Assembly (NCBI GenBank): GCA_022385755.1
Contig: MU278355.1
Location: 624,974 to 688,973, forward strand
From: Trametopsis cervina
Lineage: Eukaryota > Basidiomycota > Agaricomycetes > Polyporales > Irpicaceae
Direction of reading: 5' to 3'
Length of the DNA: 64,000 bases
Part shown: positions 35,101-45,877 of the stretch, piece after piece
Layout of the letters: each line of letters starts with the position of its first letter
How positions within the stretch are numbered: the first letter of the stretch is position 1
Translations under genes and position numbers: made by a program
Notes under the pieces: generated by a model
Seen by the model: the letters and a program-made list of their open reading frames with translations, nothing else
Databases searched by the model: none
What the model was told of the DNA's origin: nothing

Positions 35101-35967
35101 ACGGTACAGAGGTCAACCCGGTAAAGATTCAGGCGGGTGTGAGCGGTGCCTCGTTATCGCCACTGTTCCTCGTGCATGACGGCAGCGGTATGGCTTACTG
35201 CTACAACCGCCTTTCGCCGCTCGGACGGGAAGTGTGGGGGATACATAACCCCAAGTTTGCGACAGGCGAACGGTGGGAAGGTGGCCTGGTGGAGATGGCC
35301 ACTAACTACGCCGTGATGATTAGGAGCAAGCTGTCCGTTGGGCAAAGCTGCATCGTGGGAGGTACGTCTGCTTCCACGCGCGTAATATTATTCTCATGCT
35401 CACATTTTCCCGTAACAGGCTGGTCTGTCGGCGGTGTAATCGCATATGAAGTCGCTCGCCATTTAATGGCATCCGGCACCGTTGTGGACGGCATCGTCTT
35501 GATCGACTCTCCGCATCCAGATACGACAACCCCACTGTCTGACGCTGTTATCGCATCGGCGTTCGCGAAGCACCCAAAAAGCCATGCAATTGATCTTGCG
35601 AAAATGCAGATGCAGCATGCGACGGCTGCGCTCGTGGAATACGATGCCACACGCTCTCCCGTCCGTAACTTCTCTCCATCAAAATGTGTGCTACTTCGGT
35701 CTCGTGAAGCATTCTCTCCGGCGCAGTCAGACGCGTTCTTGGGGGAACGAAGCGATCCTGCGGCTGCGGTGCGCGGTTGGGAAGGCATACTCGGATATCG
35801 AGTTCCTCTGATTGATATTCCTGGCAACCACTTTGAGCCGTTTGAGCCCCCTAATGTGAGTCTTGCATCGCTATCATCTCTGCATCTGGTGCTCATAAAA
35901 ATGTTTCTATTAGGTTTCAGAAGTTTCCCAGCGTCTTATCGAATCTCTAGAGCTATTATCGAGCTAG
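29159..35967 (+). CDS. Non-reducing polyketide synthase, SAT-KS-AT-PT-ACP-ACP-TE
   Basis: Ten exons (29159-29785, 29845-30519, 30580-30907, 30960-31144, 31208-31517, 31567-32479, 32528-32728, 32783-35361, 35419-35855, 35914-35967) sum to 6309 nt, 2102 aa, all in phase. Domains: starter-unit acyltransferase (about 1-380) with GFSSG at 127-131, serine where many SATs have cysteine; ketosynthase with DTACSS (Cys571), EAHGTGT and [10 protein letters not shown]; malonyl acyltransferase with GHSLGEY (Ser1013); product template with His1333 ([13 protein letters not shown]) and Asp1521 (FTDTLLH); two carrier domains, Ser1689 (GLDSL) and Ser1796 (GMDSL); thioesterase with GWSVGG (Ser1942) and His2077. 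No ketoreductase, dehydratase or methyltransferase is present, so the product is an aromatic polyketide. The layout matches basidiomycete orsellinic acid synthases; that product is an inference. It lies 990 bp upstream of a same-strand reductase gene. Confidence 0.95.
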
Positions 35968-36897
35968 CTGTTATTTATTGGTAACGTAATTCGTGGTGTG
36001 GGGATTTTGTATTCGTATTGTATTGTACTGTAGGGGAATAAACAAATTTGTAATAGCGTATGACATGTAATGATTATTTGGACTCCGACAACGTCCGACT
36101 GGCTCCGTCTGCTTTGCTTACAAGTTCGTGCGTTTCGGCAGCGAAGTCGCCATCAATCCCCCAGCATTGACAGGATCTCTCCGCGAAGACGACGGGGTGT
36201 ACGATGAGCAGCTTTACCTGACAGCCAGTTGAAGTTCTCATGCATTTGCGCTAGAAACAGGACGTTCATTCTTTTGATGAGGTGACGAGAAACAGAGAAA
36301 GACCGAAAGGTGCGGCCTCATCGATGTGAATATGGCTGTTTCAAATTTGAACGCCTGTGATTCCCTGAACACGGCGTTCAGGCGATTGCATTCCAGCTAG
36401 ACCTCAAGTTCCCGCTGCACGGCTCAATTGCTGTCCTATCATGCGCATATAGCCAAGCATCGGCACTCTCGAGCCGCGCGTCACCATGGGTCCCCGAGCT
36501 ATGCCCCACTAGGTCGGCCTGCATCCTGTTGTATGTTTGTCACGCACGGAATACCAGGGGGATCGTGCATATCACACGTCGCCGAGAGTGTGACTGGATA
36601 GGCACGGATCGTTTCTGCCAGATGTGTCCACAGTTGGTATCATCTCCGCATTCTTGCTCAATCTTCCGAATCGTGGCGCTGAGCTTCGAACTTGGTGTGT
36701 AGACATGGCGGCACCGCTTAGCAGGACAACTAAGACTTAGACGGCATCGTCTTCGCAATGAATCTCTGTCATCTCTCATTTTCTGTCAAACCTTCTCGTT
36801 TTGGTGCTTAGGCGTATGTCAGCGCGCGACGGGCTCCTAGTTTCATCCCTCACGACCCATTCCCGGGAGCCAACCGTGGAGTCCCAATGCACTTCTG
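35968..36897. other. Intergenic between PKS and A-T-R genes
   Basis: 3' flank of the synthase and promoter of the reductase gene. No coding region is supportable. Confidence 0.5.
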
Positions 36898-36903
36898 TAT
36901 AAA
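36898..36903 (+). promoter_or_regulatory. TATA-like element of the A-T-R gene
   Basis: TATAAA about 55 bp upstream of the first in-frame ATG at 36957, which supports that start. Confidence 0.55.
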
Positions 36904-36956
36904 GGCGTCGGACGTTGAGTGTGCAGAATGCATTCGCGCACTCGCCCTCAGTCCCA

Positions 36957-39900
36957 ATGGCGATACACCCGACGTTGCAGAGCCCCGTCCGTGCCCCCTT
37001 CATCCGTCCCGAATTCAGTCTTTCCGGCGAGAAGGCCCCCATCACATCCCTCCCAGATCTTGTGGAGTTCAATGCACTTCACAATCCCTCTCATCTCTTC
37101 TGTTTGCAGTACGGTCGCAACACTGAGGAGGCCCCGCGCCGGATCTCCTTTGAGTCCCTTCACCATGGTGTTCTTTGGTGCTGCGCGTGGCTTGCAGAGA
37201 ATCAGCTCGCGCAAGGCCCGCGGGCGACCAAGCCCCGTCCGGTCGCCATCCTGATGTCCAGCGACATTGGCTGGTTCTTCATGTTTATCGCTCTTCTGCG
37301 TCTAGGCATCCCGGTAAGTCCGGCTATGCAATGCATCTCCCAATGCGTGCTGCGTGCTGATCTCGTTCGATCAGGTACTTTGCCTTTCGACACGATTGGC
37401 GCCGCCAGCTGTGCTTCATCTTGTGCGCTCGACGGGAACGCAGGCTATCCTCATCTCGTCACCACTGGAAGCGCTAGCCCAAGAGGCCATCGCGCTCTTA
37501 GCGGCTGAAGATAACGTCAGGGATGTTCCGACGCTGCACTCAGTGCCGTCGTATTCCGACTTTCTTGACATCCGCAGTGCGCTAGACCCTGCACATGTCC
37601 CACCGCCACTGCAACATGAAGATAGACCGAAGGATGCTGTCATCCTACACTCTTCTGGATCAACAGGCCAGTTTATTACTCCGTTGACCAAACCCCATTC
37701 CACGCTAATGCTGTCATCACCACCGCTATGTTACAGGCTTGCCCAAACCAATCACCCACTCACACGCGTACCTCCTTGGATATGCCGCCTGTCATCAGCT
37801 CAGCTCCGAGGACGTGGAGGGTTCAATGAACGTCTCCACGCTGCCATTGTTCCACGTCAGTCGAAACTAAACCATGGTTATGTCGTGAAACTGAATGTCT
37901 GCTGCACAGGGCTTTGGTCAGCTCGCGCCAAGCCTGGCACTTTCTGTCGGGATGCCGTTTGCGCTCCCAGCCGCCAGCACGATCCCTACTGGTCCAGTGA
38001 CAATGGCGATGCTCCGTACATCGGGGGCCACGTCGCTCATGACCGTGCCGTCCATCCTCGAAGAGCTCTACCTCCTTGGCGACGCCACCGCCCTCGACAC
38101 GCTACGCAAGCTCCGATTCGTCGCCGTTGGCGGGGCACCCATGAAGCACAGCGTCGCCGAACCGCTCGCCAACGCAGGCGTGCCGATCCTCAACCACTGG
38201 GGTGCGACAGAGATTGGAGCCATCGCGCCGATATTCGTGCCAAAGGCGGACTACGACTGGCGCTACCTGCGCGTGCGAGACGACCTCGGGCTGCGGTTCG
38301 AGCCCGTCGAGGGTGATGCCGCGCACTTCCGACTCGTGGGCTGCCCGCCGGGCACGCAGCAAGCCCCGTTCGTCGTGCAGGACCTGCTCGAGGTGAACCC
38401 GCTGCGGCCGACTTCCGAGTTCCGCATCGCGGGGCGCGCGGACGACCTGATCGTGCTCGCGACGGGCGAGAAGGTACGGCCGACGCAGCTCGAGCAGCAC
38501 GTCGCGGAGGACGTGCGCGTGCGTGGGGCAGTCGCGTTCGGCGACGCGCGGTTCCAGCTTGGGCTGCTCGTCGAGGCTGCGCCGCAGTGCGCGCTGGACG
38601 TGCATGATGCGCTGGCGGTCGAGGCGTACATCGATGCGATCTGGCCGGCTGTCGAGCGCGGGAACGCTGAGACGGATAGGCATGGACGGGTTGCGCGCGA
38701 GATGGTGCTCGTCACGACGCCGGATAGTGTGCCGCTTGTGCGCACGCCGAAGGGCAATGCACCGCGTGCGGCGAACGTCGAGCTCTTTAAGGAGCGCATC
38801 GACGCGTTGTACGCGAAGGCGGACGTCGCAGGTGCCGAGCCTCTGCCCATTGCTGACGCAGATCGGCTGCGCGATGCTGTTCGTGAACTCGTCATCGCGT
38901 CGTTTGCGTCCCCACGGAGCATAGCCGACACAGACGACTTTTTCGAACGCGGGATGGATTCGTTGCAGGCGACCACTCTCTTGCGTCGTCTTTCGTCTGG
39001 GCTTGCAGCTGCTTCTCCCGATTCCCCTCCCCTCCCTCGCGACATCATCTACGCAAACCCATCCGTGACCCTTCTATGTGCAGCTCTCCAGGCGCATCAA
39101 CACCAATATCAAGAACCCGCGCGCGATAGGCTGGCCGAGATTCGTGCTACGATGGAAGAGTACGTCGCGAAGGTCAACGCCCTGGCCGACGAGATCGCCC
39201 CCTCCCCTGTCGAACCACCCTCATCATCATCATCATCATCATCACATCCAACGAACCAACCCATAGTAGTCCTCCTAACAGGAAGCACAGGTAGCCTAGG
39301 CAGCGCCCTCCTAGACGTCCTCGCCTCCTCCCCCAACATCACAAAGATCCAAGCACTAAACCGCCCCAGCCCCGGCCCCCTCACCCTGCGCTCCCGGCAA
39401 GAATCAGGCCTCCAAAAACTCGGCATCGATCCCGAGAGCTGGGCGTATTGGGATAAAGTCGTGTTGCATACTGCGGATCTGGGGAAGGTCCGGTTTGGGA
39501 TGGATGAGGAGGGGTATGCGGGGTTGGGGGGTGTTACGCATGTGGTGCATAATGGTGAGTGGCTTCGCGAACGTGTTATTGAATGGATGGGGGCTGACGC
39601 AGTGGGGTGTTGTAGCGTGGCCGATGGATTTTAATAGATCGCTCACGTCCTTCCGACCACACCTCGACGCGGCGCTGAACGTCATCCGCCTGGCTTTGAG
39701 CAACCCGCATCGCGTGCGCGTGCTGTTCTCGTCTTCTATCGCTGTCGTCGGGCGGTATCCCCTCCTGCACCCCTCCCCCTCTCCCTCCTCCTCTACCTCC
39801 ACCTCCTCCTCTACAGCTACCTCAAGTCTAACTCCAACGCCGGTGCCGGTGCCAGAGCAGACCCTAGACGACCCAGCCGCGCTCGCCCATTTCGGGTACG

Positions 39901-40782
39901 CAGAGGCGAAGTGGGTGTGTGAGCGGATGTTCGAGGCTGCCAACCACCTCAATCTCAATCTTACGAGTAACAATGACAGAGGAGGAGGATGGGGAGGGGT
40001 AGAGGCACAGAGCGTGCGCATCGGCCAGATGGTCGCTGCGCGCGGACGCGGGGAGTGGAATGTGGGCGAGCATGTGCCGATGATCATGAAGTCGTGTGTG
40101 GCTGTGGGGAAGATGCCGAAGCTTGAGGGGGTGAGTCTGTCTGTCTGTCTGTTTGTGTTATTTCTCATGGGTGCTCACGCGGTTGGGTACGTAGACTGTG
40201 TCGTGGATACCCGTGGACGAAGCTGCGCTGGTTATGTCCGAGTTTTTGTTCGCTGAATACGCCCCAGCAGCGGCGGAGCCTCGTGCTGCTAATACATGGT
40301 GGACTGTGCTTCGCTCTCCGTTCTCGTCTCTCCTCTCTGCCATCACCTCGCGCAGCCCAACCCCATCCACACCTACTTCATCTGCAAACAGTCCAGCATT
40401 CCCTCCAATCCTGCACCTCGAGAACCCAACCCGACACCCCTGGTCCACGATCCTCACGCTCTTCGCCTCTTCCCTCTCCCTCTCCCCTTCCCCTTCCACC
40501 TCTTCCTCCTCTCCCTCCTCGTTGTACATCCCCCTCGCAGAGTGGCTCTCCCTCGTCCAATCCCTCGGAGACACCCCAACAAACCCCGCATCAAAACTCG
40601 TCCCGTTTTTGGAGGGCGAGTTTGAGAGGCTGGCGACGGGGGGTGTCGTGTTGGGGATGGAGAGGGGGAGGGGGGTTTCGGGTGTTTTGGATGCGATGGG
40701 ACGTGAAGCGCAAACAGAGGAAGAAATTGAAGGGGAGGTGAGGAGGGTTGTGCGGGCTTGGAGGGAGGAGGGGTTTTTGTAA
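36957..40782 (+). CDS. NRPS-like adenylation-thiolation-reductase (carboxylic acid reductase type)
   Basis: Six exons (36957-37313, 37375-37666, 37737-37855, 37910-39554, 39616-40130, 40195-40782) sum to 3516 nt, 1171 aa. Adenylation domain (about 20-530): phosphate loop HSSGSTGLPKPITHSH, spanning an exon junction, then TVPSILEELY, NHWGATEIGAI, and GRADDLIVLATGEKV. Carrier domain: FFERGMDSLQATTL with Ser607. Reductase domain: NAD(P)H loop TGSTGSLGSALL from Thr713 and catalytic Tyr899/Lys903 in GYAEAKW. No condensation domain. Such enzymes activate a carboxylic acid, load it on the carrier and release it by reduction to an aldehyde (or alcohol). The synthase next door suggests its aromatic acid as substrate, as with the StbA/StbB-type pairs of ilicicolin pathways; this is an inference. 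Intron 2 appears to use a GC donor. Ser/Pro-rich inserts occur inside the reductase domain. Confidence 0.92.
39221..39244 (+). repeat. (TCA)8 microsatellite inside the A-T-R coding region
   Basis: Eight perfect TCA copies encode eight serines in the linker between carrier and reductase domains. Length changes by whole units would keep the frame. Confidence 0.9.
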
Positions 40783-42438
40783 GTGGGTGGGTGTGGATGT
40801 TTGAGGGGGAGACGGGGCTGGTATAAGATCGGCTGTGTGTTATAGTGTTATGTTGTAGCTATATGTCGTGTTTAATCGTGTACTCATATTGTACTATCAC
40901 GTTGTGTATTGTGTGGTTTTAATGCTGTGCTGTGCTGTACAGCGTAGTGCAGTGTAGGAGGGTTTTATTGTAGGAGGATCTGGAGAGAGAGATCGTGATC
41001 AGGTTATTGCGGAAGGGTGCTCGTTTTCAGCGTGGCAAGTCCAGCTTCCTGCTACCGACACGAACAGACCGTCGTTGTTGTTGCACAAGGGGCGACTCAG
41101 AACATTACGCGTACGATGATCGGTCGAAGATGCGAGTTCGGGCTGGCACACTGCCAGGCATCTTGCTTCGTCGCTACTACATCTAGACTTTATCGAGGTG
41201 GAAATTCAACAGGAGGTTGCTCTGAAGTCACTAGGGAAAATAGAGGGGGTCTTATGTTAAATCCAGCTTGTGAAGAAGTCCCTCTGTACGCTTTCCATTC
41301 CTGTCGCACACTTGGGTGAGCGATGCTATGCGTACGGTGTTGAATAGAAGATATGAGTACTAACATCTTTTATTTTCGTTCTTGCTATGCTACGCTTTGT
41401 CCAGGCGGAAATACATCATACGTTCGGGTTCTGAAGTCGACATAGAAAATGGAGGGGTTCCTGTGTAGCATCAAGCTTTGTTAGGACAGAGAGTGTCGAT
41501 GCAGGAGTGTGCTCATCGGGCTGATTCAGCAGCGAATAAAACATGTCGGGAGGTAACCAGTCAGATTTTCTTGCAGCGTTTTAAAACGACGAACAAAACA
41601 TGTCGCGTGGGAGTCATGCAGGCATCCTTGCAGCTTTCGAAGAAATCACTCAGCGTTCAGGCCACCGTACGAAGGAGCAGATGTATAGTACGACTTATTG
41701 ACGATCCCTGAGTATGCGCTCATTTATGTTTTTTGTACGTGTATCATGATGAACCTACACTCATCTATCAAAGGGTGGCCGGTGTGAGACATTATCATTT
41801 CCGTTGTTTGATGCGCTAGTTCAATGCATATGCCTCCTTGTCCACTTAGACCAGGACGCGGCAGCGCATGAATGGACCGGAAAATAAGTCCCAAGACAGC
41901 TATGACGTCAGACGCGCATGATCAGAGCTAGCCTGAGCCCCGTGCTCGTCGCGCTACGCAACCAGCAGGACAGGGCGGACGGCGAGATGGGCACCCTGAA
42001 AGATGGGAGCAGCTTCGTTCGGGCGAAGTCTGCGTCAGGGAAGCGGGTCTCGATTCAGCCAGCGCCATTTCCCTGCGAACACACAACGCACACACTCCAC
42101 TTCCTATTGCACACCTGCCCCGATCACCCGCCCTGCTTTGGGCCTTTTCCATCTGGACATCACTCTCAGTAACATCCTCGTCTCACGCGTTCCCTACATC
42201 AACAGCAGCAGTGAACACCTGTTCGGACGCGACGCGCACCATGGACACCGGCGAGGGATAGCAGCGAACAAGGCACAGGAAGGGGGTACGGTAACTGGCG
42301 AGTGAGGCTAAAAAGTGAGGGACGGTCCAGAACAGCGCGGTCGCGGGGTCGATCAGTGCGGCGTGACATGACACCTCCCATCCCTCCACAAATGTCTTCC
42401 ATCTAAATCCAACCCCCTTTCGCATATCCCCGCCTACT
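40783..42438. other. Intergenic, with diverged direct repeats
   Basis: No gene is supportable. Apart from the repeats listed at 41164-41650, the right part (41900-42430) has featureless short frames. Confidence 0.45.
41164..41500. repeat. Pair of diverged direct repeats, about 215-bp period
   Basis: Block 1 (about 41164-41290) and block 2 (about 41381-41500) share TTGCT, GG(T/C)GGAAAT, TCTGAAGTC, GAAAAT(A/G)GAGGGG and AGCTT(G/T)GT in the same order. A second, shorter pair follows at about 41532 and 41589 (AA(T/C)AAAACATGTCG, then CTTGCAG). Confidence 0.55.
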
Positions 42439-42445
42439 TATATAC
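42439..42445 (+). promoter_or_regulatory. TATA-like element of CFEM gene 1
   Basis: TTATATA about 110 bp upstream of the start codon at 42555, followed by a long CT-rich leader. Confidence 0.55.
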
Positions 42446-42554
42446 CGCCCCTCTGCTCCTCCCACCGACCTTCCCGCCCTCGTCCTCCATCCTCCATCCT
42501 CGCACTCACTCTTTACCAACCACCAACACTCAAACAACCGTTACCTCACACACG

Positions 42555-43287
42555 ATGCTCTTCTCCTCGTTCACCACCTTCGCAGTCCTCGCCGCCTCTG
42601 CACTGACCGTGCACGCGCAATCGAGCGCCGCGCCCGCTCTCCCCACCAGCACAGCAGGCCTCTCGCCCTGCCTCATCACCTGCGTCACCCAGGCTGCCTC
42701 CAGCGCAGGTTGTGCCTCCTTGTGAGTCCCTTCCCTCTTCCTCCTTCCTGAATTCGCATTTTGCCATTTTTACTGACAATCACACGCGAATAGCACGGAC
42801 ACCTCCTGCGTCTGCACGAGCGCCGCCTTCCAGAGCGCCGCCGTCAGCTGCCTCTCGTCCACCTGCACCCCCGCGGACCTCGCCGCCGCCCAGACTCTGC
42901 AGTCCACCGTCTGTGCTGGTCGTAAGTCCTTCTCCTCTCTCATTCTTCCTTCCCCTGCCTTTTCCCTGCTTCCTCTTTTCAAATATTAAAACTCACCCCG
43001 TGTTTTCTCGCGTAGAATCCGTCTCAGGCAGCAACAGCGTCTCCACCCCCGCCTCCACCGATTCCTCCACCAGCTCGTCCGTCTCCGGCGCCTCCCCCAC
43101 CGCGTCCAACTCTGGCTCATCCTCAGTCAGCGCACCCGCCCCCGGCTCTAGCACCAGCGGTGGAAGTGGCGCAAGCACGAGCACCAGCCCGAGCCCGACG
43201 GCCGGCTCGAACGGTGCTGCGAAGAACGCGGTCGGCGCTGCTGTTGCGCTTGTTGCGGGTGTTGTTGGGGCTGGGCTTGTTTTGTAA
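42555..43287 (+). CDS. CFEM-domain protein, probably GPI-anchored
   Basis: Three exons (42555-42721, 42794-42921, 43016-43287) sum to 567 nt, 188 aa. A signal peptide (MLFSSFTTFAVLAASALTVHA) is followed by a CFEM domain with all eight cysteines: SPCLITC, SAGC, TSCVC, VSC, STC, STVC. A Ser/Thr/Gly/Pro-rich stalk of about 80 residues follows, then a hydrophobic C-terminal tail (VGAAVALVAGVVGAGLVL) that fits a GPI-anchor signal. CFEM proteins are fungal cell-surface proteins; some bind haem for iron uptake and others act in adhesion or host interaction. Role here is unknown. It is convergent with a second CFEM gene at 44260-45877. Confidence 0.92.
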
Positions 43288-44259
43288 AAAGGTGAACGTG
43301 TCAGCGTTCACGGATGTGAGCATGTTCACGGACGTAAGCGTGTCCGCGCAGTCGAGGAGTGTGTGGATACAAGCAGTGTGTGTGGATTCTGGCGTGAGGA
43401 CAAACCCAAAGTTAGCGTACATAACTAGGAACGGACGGACGGACGGGCTTTTTTCTTTTGAATAAACTACGTACGAGTACTGGACCTGTTTTATTTTTTG
43501 TTTCGTTTCGTTGTAGTGTCTGTTTGTCTGTTTGTTTGATATGTCGCAGTGTGTTCTGTATAATTGTAAGGCATGAACATTCTGTCTTCTTTAGCTGTGT
43601 GTCTGTGAGAGTGAGAGTGGGAGGCACGTATACATACATGGATGCGCATTGCACGCGACGCGACGCGTTCGTGTGTGAGGGATTCCACGGCGCCGTGGAC
43701 GTGGACGCGGCGATGATAAGGTTCTCGGTGGCTGTGCCTGGGTAAACGCTGCATGTAGCTGCGGTGCATTCTGGGGTATGGTGTGGGGTACTGCACGCGT
43801 CGAACGCGTCAATAACATCGAGTCTAAGTCGCGTTTACGCGCGAGATCCCAACCACCCAAAAATCTCAGTCACGAATAAAGACGAATAAAGATGAATAAG
43901 AATAAATATATACTCGACTTCCACCTCGACTCGCATGTGGACTCGCAAGTAGCAAAGACGGATAGTTGGTGGCAATGGGTTCGGAATACAGGTGTACAGG
44001 TATATGCACGCGCGTGTGCTTCACTGCGCGCGGGTGTACATTGAGAACACGAAGAACGCGAAAGAATGCGAAAGGGGGGACACGAACAGCAATATGAACA
44101 GGAGAGAAGGACAACGAGACCAAGGGGTGGATCTACCACGCGAGAAATGCATGCATGGTGACATTCCTCGTCATCGCGGACAGAGGAGAAAACGGAACCC
44201 AAGATAACAACTCAACTCAACTCCCCTTCCCATTTCTCATCTCCCATTCACTCCTTTCC
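43288..44259. other. Convergent 3' flanks of two CFEM genes
   Basis: About 970 bp between the two stop codons. It has T-rich and AATAAA-like stretches near 43460 and 43905 consistent with polyadenylation regions on either strand. No gene is seen. Confidence 0.5.
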
Positions 44260-45877
44260 TTAAAGCCCACCAACAACAACAACAGCAACAACAACACTCA
44301 CAACCCCCATCCAAACCGCCTTCCCCTTCCCTCCCACTCTCAAACCACCCACAGCCCCGTTCCCGATCGGCGCAGTCTCGTTGTGCACGACGATCGCCGG
44401 GGCAGTCGCGCTCGGGTTAACACTCAACCCACCAGCGGTGAACGTAGCCCCCGCGCCCGAGACCGACGGACTCGCCAATAACCCACTCGCTGCGGGCTCT
44501 GAGGACGACGAACTCAAAGCAGCAACGGGATTAGGCGGGGGCGGGGAGATCGGGATACTCGGCGGGAGCGGGGTCGACGACAAATTCAGCGGGATAGACG
44601 ACCCCGTCCCTGCGTTCGTAGCGGGTCCAGGGGGGAACGAGGTAGCGGTTGACGGGATAGTAGTCGGTTTCACCGTGCCCGCGCCCGAGTCTGGTCCCGA
44701 GTTGGAGTTGGAGGCAGGGTGTGAGGGGGGAGGGTTGGAAGCGGGACCGGGCGGGAAAGAGGTTGCGGTGGAGGGGAGTGTGGTGGGTTTGATCGTGCCG
44801 GAGCCGTCTGTCCCGAACGAGGTGGGGGAGGTGTGGACTGTGCCGAGACCTGTTGAGGGGGAGGTTGTGGGGATGTTGGAGGGGGTTGGAGCGGATTTTG
44901 GGGGGGAGGAGGGGAGGTCTGTTGCTGTGATTGTTATTGTTGGGGGGAAGGCGCGGCGGGGGTGTGTGTGGGCTAAGAGAGGGGAGGAGGTGGTTAGTGC
45001 ATTGTTTTTTGTGTTTGGGAAATGAGCAGGAGATTGGGAGAGTGGACGCGGTGCGTGCTCGTCCGTGTGCCGTTGACGAACACAGACGCGTCCGTCCATT
45101 ACGTTGAGAGCAAGCAATGGGCGCCGTCCGTTCAGAGCAGAACAGAGCACGCGGAGGCGAAGAACGAGACAACGGAACACAGTGAAGTGAACCACCAGAC
45201 TTCACTGCACGGCACGGCGAATCTCCCCCGCTGACGACCAGCATCATCGCGCGGCCAGGGACGGCCTTCCCCGCATCCCCTCCCCGCGCAGTCCTCCAAA
45301 AACAACGCCAAAAGCCCAAACAAAAGCGAAAACAAAAGCCAGAAGCCGAAACAAGACGACGGAGAAGGAGGCGAAGAAAGAAACGGGGACTCACCATCAG
45401 CGCGAGCCTCGCACGCATCCGCGAAGAACGCGACGCCCTCGCCTGCGTCGGCGAATGAGCATGTTTCCTGTACGCATTGGCGGAAGGCGGCTTGGAAGGA
45501 GGGGGATGTGCATGCGCAGTGGAGGTCCCTGTGGTAGATGTACTATTAGTATGCGTTCAAGTGATTGAGGCGAGTGGAGAGTGGGAGTAGTGTAGTTTTG
45601 TTTTGAGCTTCAATGAAGTTACCGAATGACTCGTATTTCTTGACGGCCCAAGCTGTACAGTTCTCTAGAGATAGACGAGTACTCACATTCCAGAGCACCC
45701 AGCAGCCCCAGCAGCGACCCAAGTACACTCATCAGCGCACGAGTTCACCGCAGGCTTCGTTTCAGCGACTTCCTCGGCGTCGAGGACGATCGCATGGAAG
45801 CGGTTCACGGGCTCGGCGACGGCGACGAGGGCGGTCGCGAGGGCCAGGAGGGACGCGATACCGATGAAGCGGGACAT
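44260..45877 (-). CDS. CFEM-domain protein with long Pro/Ser/Thr stalk, probably GPI-anchored
   Basis: Three exons (45877-45687, 45528-45395, 44972-44260) sum to 1038 nt, 345 aa, in phase. A signal peptide (MSRFIGIASLLALATALVAV) precedes a CFEM domain with eight cysteines: NSCADEC, AAGC, LHCAC, RQC, ETC, ADAC. The third exon encodes a stalk of over 200 residues rich in Pro, Ser and Thr, with an imperfect duplicated segment (cores TTLPSTATSFPPGPA and TTIPSTATSFPPGPA), one NET sequon, and a C-terminal hydrophobic tail (VWMGVVSVVVAVVVVGGL) fitting a GPI signal. It shares domain type but little sequence with the convergent CFEM gene, so the pair is not a recent duplication. Confidence 0.9.

Noticed and set aside
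38263..39048. Long open frame of 261 codons on the minus strand
   Set aside because: It is antisense to the GC-rich, intron-free part of the A-T-R exon and has a Ser/Arg-rich composition typical of a shadow frame; the sense frame carries the conserved motifs.
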